A model generated the notes under the pieces. That model was not told the origin of the DNA, searched no databases, and worked only from the letters and a program-made list of their open reading frames with translations. Source: Brevibacterium permense (GTDB taxonomy: Bacteria; Actinomycetota; Actinomycetes; Actinomycetales; Brevibacteriaceae). Taken from it: a stretch of DNA of 64,000 bases. Position numbers and translations under genes: made by a program. Position 1 is the first letter of the stretch, and each line of letters opens with the position of its first letter. Of the stretch, positions 50,154 through 58,353 are shown in pieces. The stretch lies in contig NZ_JABSSX010000001.1 in NCBI RefSeq assembly GCF_013280495.1, forward strand, positions 434,001 through 498,000, given 5' to 3'.

Positions 50154-51055
50154 AGCCCGCCTCCCTTGGTCAGATCGATGAAGACGTCCTCGAGAGTCTG
50201 CTCGTCCCGCCGCACCTCGAACACGTCGATGCCGGCATGGACGAGAACAGACACCGCCTGCGCGGTCGAGCCATCGTCGGCATTCGTGATTCGCGTTGTC
50301 CTGCCGTCGGAGCGGCAGTCGAGCTGCTGCCCGAGAATCGACTGTGCGCTGCGAGGGTCGGAGGACTCGATGATTATGTCCGGAGTCGACGCTGCCATCA
50401 GTTCGGCACGCGTTCCTTGGAAGAGGAGACGCCCCTCGGACAGGATTCCGAGCATCGTCGCTGTCTTATCGATCTCACCGAGAAGATGACTGGAGACCAT
50501 GACGGTGACACCGGAGGAAGCGAGGCTGCGCAGCAGCTCGCGGATCTCCTCGATGCCGGCCGGATCGAGGCCGTTTGTCGGTTCGTCGAGGATGAGCAGC
50601 TGCGGCTGCCTGGCCAAGGCGAGTGCGATGCCCATTCGCTGTTTCATTCCCAGAGAGTAGTTGCGGACCCGCTTGCCCATCTGGTCCCGCATTCGCACGG
50701 TGTCGACAGCCCACTCGATCTGCCGTTGCGGAAGGTCGAGCAGACGCTGCATGATCCGCATGTTCTCCCGACCCGTGAGGTGCCCGTACCCCGGAGGGGA
50801 CTCGATGAGGGAGCCGACATGGCGCAGCAGACCACGTCGCGAGGCGCGAGTCATCGGCTGTCCCAGAACCTGCACTTTCCCCAGAGTCGGGCGAATGAGT
50901 GAGAGCAGCATCTTCATCGTCGTCGACTTGCCGGACCCGTTGGGGCCTAGGAATCCGTAGACGCAGCCCTGTGGGACGCGAAGACTGAGATCGTCGACGA
51001 CGGTGCGGGATCCGTACCGTTTGGTCAGATGACTGGTTTCGATCACTGTGTCCAT
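50150..51055 (-). CDS. ABC transporter ATPase (BcrA/lantibiotic-immunity type)
   Basis: 301 residues. ATPase domain: Walker A GPNGSGKSTTMKMLL (near 38), NYSLGMKQRMGIALALARQPQLLILDEPTNGLDP (signature and Walker B; near 138), VSSHLLGEIDKTATMLG (H-loop). The extra C-terminal domain of about 90 residues is typical of BcrA-like ATPases. ATG 51055 is preferred; GGAG lies close upstream. A 112-bp gap with two palindromes separates it from the response-regulator stop, the only sizeable gap within the unit. Confidence 0.9.
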   Translation of the reverse strand: MDTVIETSHLTKRYGSRTVVDDLSLRVPQGCVYGFLGPNGSGKSTTMKMLLSLIRPTLGKVQVLGQPMTRASRRGLLRHVGSLIESPPGYGHLTGRENMRIMQRLLDLPQRQIEWAVDTVRMRDQMGKRVRNYSLGMKQRMGIALALARQPQLLILDEPTNGLDPAGIEEIRELLRSLASSGVTVMVSSHLLGEIDKTATMLGILSEGRLLFQGTRAELMAASTPDIIIESSDPRSAQSILGQQLDCRSDGRTTRITNADDGSTAQAVSVLVHAGIDVFEVRRDEQTLEDVFIDLTKGGGL

Positions 51056-51113
51056 GTCTCCACTGTCGCGAAGACGGGCGGTGCCGCACATCGCCCGGCA
51101 GACATATTCTGCG

Positions 51114-51133
51114 CCTATGTCTCACGGCATAGG
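51114..51133. promoter_or_regulatory. Inverted repeat before the ABC genes
   Basis: CCTATG-N8-CATAGG (51114-51133) sits 59 bp upstream of the ATPase start codon (minus strand). The layout fits a binding site for the adjacent NarL/LuxR-type response regulator. Confidence 0.5.
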
Positions 51134-51146
51134 GGAGTGAAACCGC

Positions 51147-51163
51147 TGCCGTCAGTGACGGCA
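51147..51163. promoter_or_regulatory. 17-bp palindrome after the response-regulator gene
   Basis: TGCCGTCAGTGACGGCA is a perfect 17-bp inverted repeat, 5 bp beyond the response-regulator stop codon and 33 bp from the CCTATG repeat. It could be an operator or a small terminator stem (8 bp, 1-nt centre); the tiny centre favours a protein site. Confidence 0.5.
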
Positions 51164-51167
51164 CCGG

Positions 51168-51833
51168 TCAGTTCGCGCGGACCAAGCCGGAGTTGAACGC
51201 GGCGATGACGATCTGCACGCGGTCTCGGGCATCGAGCTTCGTGAGGATGTTGCTGACGTGGACTTTGACGGTTCCCGGTGCCAGAACGAGCGCCTCGGCG
51301 ATCTCAGCGTTGGACAGTCCCTGAGCGACGAGGCGGACCACGTCCTTCTCTCGGGCGGTCAGTTCCGCCAGCGCATCATCGTCTCCCGTCTGGACCGTCT
51401 GAACGGCACCGGAGGAGGTGAAGCGTTTGAGCAGTCGGCGCGTCGTGCTCGGCGCCACGACGGAGTCTCCGTCATGGATGTGCCTGATGGCGGAGACGAG
51501 CTCCTCGGTGCTCGCGTCCTTGAGGAGGAACCCACTGGCTCCCGCGCGCAGAGCCTCGTATACGTATTCGTCGAGGTCGAACGTCGTGAGGATGAGGACC
51601 TTGGGAGGATGCTCGAGTGAGCGGATGAGCCTTGTGGCCTCGACCCCGTTCATCGACGGCATGCGCACATCCATGACGACGACGTCGAATTCCTCTTGGT
51701 GCACCAGCTCATAGGCCCCGGCTCCGTTCTCGGCAGATCCGGCGATGGTGAGACCCGGCTGGCCGCCCAGAATCATCTCGAAGCCTCTGCGGATCATCTC
51801 CTGATCATCGACGAGGAGCAGGCGAATGGTCAT
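51168..51833 (-). CDS. NarL/LuxR-family response regulator
   Basis: 221 residues. Receiver domain with LLLVDDQEMIRRGF (acidic pair), phospho-acceptor Asp in FDVVVMDVRMPSMNG (near residue 54), LTTFDLDEYVYEAL with Thr, KDAS Lys; C-terminal LuxR helix-turn-helix ELTAREKDVVRLVAQGLSNAEIAEALVLAPGTVKVHVSNILTKL. Overlaps the kinase gene by 4 bp. Expected to control the ABC transporter downstream. Confidence 0.93.
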   Translation of the reverse strand: MTIRLLLVDDQEMIRRGFEMILGGQPGLTIAGSAENGAGAYELVHQEEFDVVVMDVRMPSMNGVEATRLIRSLEHPPKVLILTTFDLDEYVYEALRAGASGFLLKDASTEELVSAIRHIHDGDSVVAPSTTRRLLKRFTSSGAVQTVQTGDDDALAELTAREKDVVRLVAQGLSNAEIAEALVLAPGTVKVHVSNILTKLDARDRVQIVIAAFNSGLVRAN

Positions 51834-53065
51834 GATTGGCCGCCTCCCACCGGCAGACAGGCGTGGACTTCGAAACCTCGGGAGCCGCGTGACCCCGTGT
51901 GCAGAGTCCCGCCGTAGGCATTGACTCTCTCACGCATGCCGACGAGACCATGACCGCTATGTCTGTTCCCAGGGTCCGGCTTCTGCGAGGTTCCGTCATC
52001 GGTGATGCGGACGACCACCTCGCTGCTGCTCTGCTCGATGACGATGTTCACCTCCGTCAGCTGTGGTCCGGCGTGCTTGTGCACGTTGGTCAGCGCCTCT
52101 TGGACGATGCGGTACACCGTCAGGCTCAGGCCCGCTGAGAGCGCAAGGTGCTCACCGCGGTGGTCGAAGCTGATCGGCAGTCCTGCCTTCCGGGACTCCA
52201 CGACAAGCTGTCCGAGCTCAGCGATCCCAGGTTGGGGAGCCTCCTCGGCGGATTGACCCGAACGCAGCACGGCGAGCATGCTGCGCATCTCTTGGAGGGC
52301 ATTGCGGCCGGTATCCCGAACATCTTCCATCGCACTCTTCGCCTGGGCCGGCTGGGTCTCGACGGTGGCCACAGCCCCATCGGCAAGGACGGAGACGACG
52401 CTGAGGCTGTGCGAGACGACATCATGGATTTCGCGGGCGATGCGTTCGCGTTCCTGTGCGGCGATGATCTGCTCCTGGGCCCGTGCTTCGCGTTCGAGCT
52501 GCTCGGCTCGTTCACGAAGGCTGCGCACATGGTCGCGTCGGATTCTCACCAGCGCACCCCACGTGCCGGTCCAGATGGTGATTGCGATGAGCACGCCGAC
52601 GTCTCCGACCGACATGAATTCTGCACGGACCGGGGCCGCAGTGGCGATGATGAGGATGGTGATGACCGCTGCTGTCGCGGGAACGGAGACGTTCCAACGG
52701 AAACGCGACGACAGCGTGTACAGGGCGAAGAGGATCATGACGTCGGCGATCATCAACTCGATGCCGACAGCAAGATGAACGGCCGCGACGACGGAGATGG
52801 CGGCGAAGACCGCGAGCGGATACCTGTGCCGGATCAGGTACGGGGCGCAGAGGCCGATTGAGAAGAGGACTCCGGTGCCCGGCCACATGCCCTCGGGTAC
52901 GGACGCGAACTGAATCGGCAGGTTGTAGACGAATACGGCGACGGCGATGACCGAGTTGATGAGGATCGGATGAGCCTCGACCCACGATCGGATGGAGTCA
53001 TAACGACGATGCCCGCTGAGCCGTGAGCCAGCAGGTGGCGAAGGACTGCTCCATCGTTGCCTCAT
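51830..53065 (-). CDS. Sensor histidine kinase (HisKA_3/DesK-NarX type)
   Basis: 411 residues. About five or six helices in the first 165 residues form the sensor, with no large external domain, as in intramembrane-sensing kinases. A coiled-coil-like segment (SLRERAEQLEREARAQEQ) leads to the phospho-acceptor His in ERIAREIHDVVSHSLSVV (near 208) and the ATPase motifs QEALTNVHKHAG and GHGLVGMRERVNAYGG. ATG 53065 is preferred over an upstream in-frame start because helical sequence begins just after it. Likely senses envelope stress or an antimicrobial peptide. Confidence 0.88.
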   Translation of the reverse strand: MRQRWSSPSPPAGSRLSGHRRYDSIRSWVEAHPILINSVIAVAVFVYNLPIQFASVPEGMWPGTGVLFSIGLCAPYLIRHRYPLAVFAAISVVAAVHLAVGIELMIADVMILFALYTLSSRFRWNVSVPATAAVITILIIATAAPVRAEFMSVGDVGVLIAITIWTGTWGALVRIRRDHVRSLRERAEQLEREARAQEQIIAAQERERIAREIHDVVSHSLSVVSVLADGAVATVETQPAQAKSAMEDVRDTGRNALQEMRSMLAVLRSGQSAEEAPQPGIAELGQLVVESRKAGLPISFDHRGEHLALSAGLSLTVYRIVQEALTNVHKHAGPQLTEVNIVIEQSSSEVVVRITDDGTSQKPDPGNRHSGHGLVGMRERVNAYGGTLHTGSRGSRGFEVHACLPVGGGQS

Positions 53066-53224
53066 CAACTCAAGCCTAACGTGACCCGCCCAGCGCCGAG
53101 GTGGGGAGACCTCGCTGGCTCCGACAAGGATGGGGCGGTAGTGCAGACGTGCATTGACGTCGCCACGGTCGTGGCTCGGCGTCGCATGCGGAATGGGCTT
53201 CCCGACCCGCAAGGAGAATGACTA

Positions 53225-53642
53225 TCAGTTCGTGGTCCGGAGCAGTCCTGCCTCTGTTCGGCGGAACCCAGACGAATCGCGATAGAAGGCGTCAAGGCGA
53301 GGTTCATAGTCGACGTGGACCCATTCGCAACCTGCAGCTTTGGCTTCATCAATCAGAGTAAGGACAAGGACTCTTCCAATACCGCGCCTCTGATGATCAG
53401 GGTGAACAGTTGCGTCGAGCACGAAAGCGTGGGCGCCGCCGTCCCAACGAGCGTGGACGAACCCCGATCAGCTCGTCGTCAGATAACGCGCCGATCCACG
53501 TCAGGCTGTGCCGTTGCAGACGCGCGGCCCACGGTTTCACCTCGTTGCATGAGTATCCGAACGCTCGTGCATGGAGCTCAGACAGGTGGGCGTCATCAAC
53601 AGCAAATCGCGCACGGAATTCTATGTCCTGGGCCCTGACCAT
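53225..53642 (-). pseudogene. GNAT-family acetyltransferase, frameshifted
   Basis: The N-terminal part (VRAQDIEFRARFAVDDAHLSEL...SDDELIG, from ATG 53642) and the C-terminal part (LDATVHPDHQRRGIGRVLVLTLIDEA...FYRDSSGFRR) of one GNAT protein are in different frames. Joining them needs removal of one G in the run of four at 53462-53465 (C run on the plus strand), which restores GFVHARWDGGAHAFVLDATV. The acetyl-CoA loop QRRGIG is intact. The gene is either a recent pseudogene or the run has a sequencing error; without the shift it would be about 139 residues. Confidence 0.8.
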
Positions 53643-53748
53643 CAGTATGACCGATAGGTCAACATGGTGAGCTTCGCTGAATTCTCTGGCAGCAGCACAG
53701 AACCGGGAACCCCTGGCACAGTCGCTCCCGATCTGGGAGAATTGATGC

Positions 53749-54054
53749 ATGGAATCTGCGGTGCTACTCGACACTGACGCAATCAGAGATGCTTGCGAAA
53801 GATTCGGTGTGGAACGGCTTCGCATTTTCGGGTCCGTGCTCACGGATCGGTTCAATCCGGAGACCAGCGACATCGACTTCCTCGTCACCTTTCAACCGGA
53901 GCGGGACAATCTGTACTACGACTACTTCGATCTGAAGGCTGAGCTGGAGCGGATCGTCGGACGTCGAGTCGATCTGGTCATGGAACGCTCGGTGAAGAAC
54001 CCTTTCTTCAAGGCGGCCGTGTTCGAGAGTGCACAGGACGTGTATGCAGCGTGA
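53749..54054 (+). CDS. mntA: MNT-domain nucleotidyltransferase (MntA antitoxin)
   Basis: 101 residues, minimal nucleotidyltransferase. The catalytic motif is complete: RLRIFGSVLTDRFNPETSDIDFLVTF (GSx10DxD, near residues 27-45), plus a later Asp in VGRRVDLVM. In HepT/MntA type VII systems the MntA enzyme AMPylates a tyrosine of the HEPN toxin and silences it. It overlaps the HEPN gene (stop at 54054, next start at 54044), which signals a coupled pair. The region is a little poorer in GC than its neighbours, hinting at acquisition. Confidence 0.92.
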   Translation: MESAVLLDTDAIRDACERFGVERLRIFGSVLTDRFNPETSDIDFLVTFQPERDNLYYDYFDLKAELERIVGRRVDLVMERSVKNPFFKAAVFESAQDVYAA

Positions 54055-54403
54055 TACGGGCGCACATCTCTGGGACGCTGCTGAAGCGGCCAAGCTGGTC
54101 CGTGAGTTCGCTGGAGGCAAGACCGAAGCGGAATTCAATTCCGATCTCATCGTTCGCTCAGCAATCGAGCGCCAACTGGAGATTCTGGGTGAGGCGCTGA
54201 AGCGCCTCCGCAGAGACGATGCTGACACCGCTGCTCGAGTGCCCGGACTCGATCGAATCGTTGGGCTACGGAATGTCCTTGCCCATGAATACGGCGACAT
54301 CAACTACGAAATACTCTGGCTGGCGACCACAACCGAAATCCCCGGCCTGATCACGATCCTCAATGAGCTCGTCGATGAGGCCAGAGGTGCTGCGGGACTG
54401 TAG
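54044..54403 (+). CDS. hepT: HEPN-domain ribonuclease toxin (HepT)
   Basis: 119 residues, all-helical DUF86/HEPN. The RX4HXY motif is intact as RNVLAHEY (near residue 74): the Arg and His are the RNase residues and the Tyr is the target of MntA AMPylation in characterised pairs. Start ATG 54044 lies inside the end of mntA. Together they form a standard type VII toxin-antitoxin module. The target RNA is not known from sequence. Confidence 0.92.
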   Translation: MQRDTGAHLWDAAEAAKLVREFAGGKTEAEFNSDLIVRSAIERQLEILGEALKRLRRDDADTAARVPGLDRIVGLRNVLAHEYGDINYEILWLATTTEIPGLITILNELVDEARGAAGL

Positions 54404-54527
54404 CGGTACCAGTGCGAAGACTGCTGATCGATCACTGCCGACGGTAGACTTGTGCGTAATGCGCGGATTTCCAGGAAGGTTGATCGGCCCCAATCCGCCT
54501 GTGCTTGGTGGGGATTAGACTCGCTCT

Positions 54528-55874
54528 ATGAGTTCACTCCCCAACGACACCGGTACGACCGCCACCACCACCGCAGACACCGACGAAACCACCGCAGACG
54601 ACACCGTCACCCCCACGATCCCAGATCCCGCCGAGGCGGCCGCCTCCCAGGTACACCTGCCCACCGCCGATGACGCGCACGACATCGCGCCCGGTCTGGT
54701 CACCCTGCGCCGTGCCCTGCACGAGAACGTCGAGGTGGGACTCGACCTGCCGGTGACGCAGAAACTCGTCCTCGACGCCATCGATGGCCTCGACGTCGAG
54801 GTGAGCACGGGTGAGAGGCTGTCGTCGATCGTCGTCGTCCTGCGCGGCGGCGCGAGGAAGAAGGACTCGACCGGGGTCGTGCCCGCCGTGCTCCTGCGCG
54901 GGGACATGGACGGACTGCCCGTCACCGAGGCGACCGGATTCGACTTCGCGGCCACCTCGGGGAGGATGCACGCCTGCGGCCACGACCTGCACACCGCCGG
55001 GCTCGTCGGCGCGCTCAAACTCCTCCACCGCGACCGCGACTCCCTGGCCGGCGACGTCGTGTTCATGTTCCAACCCGGCGAAGAGGGCTATGACGGGGCC
55101 GGGAAGATGATCGACGAAGGCGTCCTCGACGCCGCGGGTCCCCGCGTCAAAGCCGCCTTCGGCATCCACGTCTCCGCCGACGCCGACCTCGGGGTCGCCA
55201 GTTCCCGCCCCGGGTCGTACATGGCGGCGTTTTCGAAGATGACGATCACCGTGAACGGCAAGGGCACGCACGCCTCGCGCCCGGCCACCGGCAAGGACCC
55301 CATTCAGGTCGGGGCCATGCTCGTGGGCCAGCTGCAGGAATACGTCACCCGCCGCTTCGACATCTTCGACCCGCTCGTGATCACCGTCGGCCAGTTCAAC
55401 GGCGGCACCGCTCCCAATGTCGTCCCCGACTTCGCGACCTTGGTCGTCAGTGTGCGCACGTTCTCTGAAGCTGTGACCTCCCGCGCCGAGGCGGAGCTGC
55501 CTCAGCTCGTTCGTGATCTCGTCGCCGCCCATGGTCTGAGCGCCGACGTCGAGTACGAGCAGATCCTGCCGCCGACGATCAACGACGACGCTGAAGCCGA
55601 GTTCTTCCTCTCCACCTTCACCGACCTCTTCGGCGAGGAGCGGACCGTGCGCAAGGCGAATCCGCTGCCCGGTTCCGAGGACTTCTCCCGTGTGCTCGAC
55701 GCCGTGCCCGGAGCTTATGGACACTTCGGAGTCGCCCTGCCGAACCTGCCGGTCGAAGAACGCGAGGCCAACCATTCCCCACGCGCCCGCCACAGCGACG
55801 ACGGTCTTGCCGACCAGGCTCTGTTCCTCGCTCATCTGGCGGGGCGTCGGCTGGCGCAGCTGTCCGAGGGCTGA
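54528..55874 (+). CDS. M20-family amidohydrolase/peptidase
   Basis: 448 residues. Metal ligands and catalytic motifs of the M20 aminoacylase/HipO group: LLRGDMDGLPV, MHACGHDLHTAGLVG (near 145), VFMFQPGEEGYDG (near 180), FGIHVSAD, then the dimerisation domain and the late GSEDFSRVLDAVPGAYGHFG. N-terminal ~45 residues are Thr/Asp-rich and not conserved. Likely removes acyl groups from amino acids; exact substrate unknown. It follows the TA pair and precedes nnr. Confidence 0.88.
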   Translation: MSSLPNDTGTTATTTADTDETTADDTVTPTIPDPAEAAASQVHLPTADDAHDIAPGLVTLRRALHENVEVGLDLPVTQKLVLDAIDGLDVEVSTGERLSSIVVVLRGGARKKDSTGVVPAVLLRGDMDGLPVTEATGFDFAATSGRMHACGHDLHTAGLVGALKLLHRDRDSLAGDVVFMFQPGEEGYDGAGKMIDEGVLDAAGPRVKAAFGIHVSADADLGVASSRPGSYMAAFSKMTITVNGKGTHASRPATGKDPIQVGAMLVGQLQEYVTRRFDIFDPLVITVGQFNGGTAPNVVPDFATLVVSVRTFSEAVTSRAEAELPQLVRDLVAAHGLSADVEYEQILPPTINDDAEAEFFLSTFTDLFGEERTVRKANPLPGSEDFSRVLDAVPGAYGHFGVALPNLPVEEREANHSPRARHSDDGLADQALFLAHLAGRRLAQLSEG

Positions 55875-55979
55875 ACGCCCGACCCCTGGCCTGGACGGTG
55901 GAAACGGCATACGGTGCAGGGATAGGTCCCGTGCAGGGCGACGTCGTATCAGGAGCAGAGTTGTGAAGAGGAATAGTCG

Positions 55980-57509
55980 ATGAGCGTGTACGCCTACCCG
56001 AGTGAAACCATCAGGGAGGCCGAAAAGCCGCTGCTCGAGGCCGACATCCCGCTCATGGCCCGAGCTGCGCGAGCACTCGCGAACAGCGCGGCGGCCATGC
56101 TGAAGGCCGACCACGGACAGGTCACCGGCACCCGCGTGAGCGTACTGGCCGGGCCGGGCAACAACGCCGGGGACGCACTCTTCGCCGCGGCGACTCTGGG
56201 AAGGCGCGGTGCCGCCGTCACGGTCATCACCCTCTTCGATCGCACTCACGACGATGGACTGGCCGCGGCACGAAGCGCCGGTGCGCAGGTGATCGCGTTC
56301 GACTCGGCCGAGGCCGATGCGGCCCGGGCCGACGCTCTGCGCGAACTCTCCCGCGCCGTTCTCGTCCTCGACGGCATCCTCGGCACGGGCGGTCGGCGCG
56401 GACTGCCTGATCACATCTCCTCACTTATCGCCGATTGGGCCCCGCACCGGACCTGCCGCCTCATCGCCGTCGACGTCCCCTCCGACCTCGACCCGAACCA
56501 CACCGGGGCAGAGAAACGACTCCACGCCGACCGCACTGTGACCTTCGGCGGCCTCAAGGCCGAACTCATCGATCCGCGTGTGGACGAGTTCATCGGAACC
56601 ATCGACGTCATGGATATCGGCCTCGGCCTCGACCCCAGCTCGGCCGCCGCGGAGCTGCTCGATCATGAAGATCTCGTCGCCGGATTCCCGCGCCCCGATG
56701 CGACCGGGCACAAGTACTCCCGCGGTGTCACCGGGGTCCTCGCCGGCTCCGAGGACTACCCGGGCGCGGGCGTGCTCACCACCACCTCGGCGGTGAACAC
56801 CGGAGCCGGGATGGTCCGTTACCTCGGCTCCCCGCTCGTCGCCGAATACGTCCTCGGCCTCCACCCCGAGGTCGTCAACGCCTCTGGCCGCATCGACTCC
56901 GTCGTCCTCGGCCCGGGCGATCCCGAGTCCGAATTCGTGCAGGGCGTCGCCGAGGCGCTGGCCGGCAACCGCACACCGGTCGTCGTCGACGCAGGCGGCC
57001 TCGACATGATCGCCCGCGCGGAATCGATGGCAGGCACCTGGCTGGCCGACCGCCCGCTCATCATCACCCCGCACGCCGCCGAGCTGGCACGGCTGCTCAG
57101 CCGCCTCCTCGGCGAGATCATCACCGCCGGTCGGATCGGGGCGAACCCGATGCGGTGGGCGCAGCGAGCCGCGCAGCTGACCGGCGCGATCGTCCTGCTC
57201 AAGGGCCATCACACGGTCATCGCCGCCCCCGACGGGCACGTCGTTCTGCCTGCACCGGGGCCAGGCACCCTCGCCACAGCGGGCTCCGGGGACGTGCTCG
57301 CCGGGATCCTCGGCACGCTCGCCGCGATCACCGCCGCCCACGGCCGCTACGACAGCGACGATCGGACGCGTCCACCCCGTGAGTGGGCTCGTCTGGCCGG
57401 ACTCGGAGTGCTGCTGCACAACGAGGCCGGCCGGCGCGCGGTGACCGCGTCCGGATTCGCCGATGCCCTCGCCGAGGTGGTCGGCGAACTCATCCACGGC
57501 ACCGACTGA
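55980..57509 (+). CDS. nnr: Bifunctional NAD(P)H-hydrate repair enzyme
   Basis: 509 residues. N-terminal epimerase (YjeF_N) with SVLAGPGNNAGDALFAAATL and VLDGILGTGGRRG; C-terminal dehydratase with GHKYSRGVTGVLAGSEDYPGAG, LVVDAGG-type segment and TAGSGDVLAGILGTLAAI (nucleotide site). It repairs hydrated NAD(P)H, using ADP or ATP. Part of the glmS-acpS-nnr-alr-tsa gene order. It has a full-length fusion as in E. coli YjeF. Confidence 0.95.
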   Translation: MSVYAYPSETIREAEKPLLEADIPLMARAARALANSAAAMLKADHGQVTGTRVSVLAGPGNNAGDALFAAATLGRRGAAVTVITLFDRTHDDGLAAARSAGAQVIAFDSAEADAARADALRELSRAVLVLDGILGTGGRRGLPDHISSLIADWAPHRTCRLIAVDVPSDLDPNHTGAEKRLHADRTVTFGGLKAELIDPRVDEFIGTIDVMDIGLGLDPSSAAAELLDHEDLVAGFPRPDATGHKYSRGVTGVLAGSEDYPGAGVLTTTSAVNTGAGMVRYLGSPLVAEYVLGLHPEVVNASGRIDSVVLGPGDPESEFVQGVAEALAGNRTPVVVDAGGLDMIARAESMAGTWLADRPLIITPHAAELARLLSRLLGEIITAGRIGANPMRWAQRAAQLTGAIVLLKGHHTVIAAPDGHVVLPAPGPGTLATAGSGDVLAGILGTLAAITAAHGRYDSDDRTRPPREWARLAGLGVLLHNEAGRRAVTASGFADALAEVVGELIHGTD

Positions 57510-57524
57510 ATCCGCTCACCCACT

Positions 57525-58202
57525 TCAGTGGATGAGGATCTGCGTCTTCGTCGTGCCCTCCCACTTCATCGCCTTGACGAGGCTGGACTCGTACATCGAC
57601 ACACAGCCGGCGGTCTTCATCGACTCTGTGTTCGCATGCAGGAAGATCGCCGATCCCTTCCCCGGTGTGCGAGCCTCGTTGTAGCCGATGACCTGGGCAT
57701 ACTTGTACGGCTTCGGCTGGTAGAGGGATTCACCCTCGTACCCTTCGGACTTCCGCTGCATCGTGTTGTATCCCTCGGCCTTCGTCGCGTCACCGTCGAC
57801 CCAGACATGATCGCGGGTGACCTTCGTCCACGGCTTGCCCAACCCGGGATTCGCCGAGGTGCCGAATCCATTGCGCATCCAGAACACACCCTTCGGGGTC
57901 TTGCCGTCACCTTCCCGTTTGCTCGACGTGCTGCCGTTGTAGCCGAGGCGGGCCTTGAACGGGCCGCTGTCGCGGACGTACCGGTGGCCGGACTTCTTGC
58001 ACAGGTAGATATCGGCGGTGGTCGTCGACCGCTGCTTGACCTCGATGGCCTTCGCGGCCGTCACCGAGCTGTTTGCCTCAATGCCGGTGCAGTACTTCGC
58101 GGCTGCCTCGGCGGGATCGGTCTGTCCGATCACGGTGAGGCCCGCCGCGAACAGGACAGCCGTGATCACCATTGCGAGGATACGGGCTGGTGTGGTGTGC
58201 AT
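57525..58202 (-). CDS. Secreted L,D-transpeptidase (YkuD family)
   Basis: 225 residues. Sec signal peptide (near residues 5-34, AEAAA cleavage region). The YkuD pattern is visible: GPFKARLG with DGKTPKGVFWM (near 100), the HANTESMKTAGCVSMYES motif with catalytic His and Cys (near 190-203). It would form 3-3 peptidoglycan cross-links or attach proteins. The core is smaller than mycobacterial Ldt and has no Ig or LysM domain. Antisense to the operon flow between nnr and alr, and divergent from alr (152 bp). Confidence 0.85.
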   Translation of the reverse strand: MHTTPARILAMVITAVLFAAGLTVIGQTDPAEAAAKYCTGIEANSSVTAAKAIEVKQRSTTTADIYLCKKSGHRYVRDSGPFKARLGYNGSTSSKREGDGKTPKGVFWMRNGFGTSANPGLGKPWTKVTRDHVWVDGDATKAEGYNTMQRKSEGYEGESLYQPKPYKYAQVIGYNEARTPGKGSAIFLHANTESMKTAGCVSMYESSLVKAMKWEGTTKTQILIH

Positions 58203-58353
58203 GATGTCTCCTACTTCATCGAATGGCTCGTCGAGCCGGTCTTCGCCGACACGTCGTCGGCTGCACCTGCGACACCGGCGCCGGAGCCGAAGGCCGCGGG
58301 GGATCAGCGTAGCGAAGGTGCTGGTCGGCGGGGGTCGGCGGTAGTCTTATCCA

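Noticed and set aside
54534-56414. A 626-codon minus-strand frame across the M20 amidohydrolase and the start of nnr
   Set aside because: Gly/Val/Asp-rich shadow of two intact plus-strand enzymes; it crosses their intergenic gap without any conserved motif.
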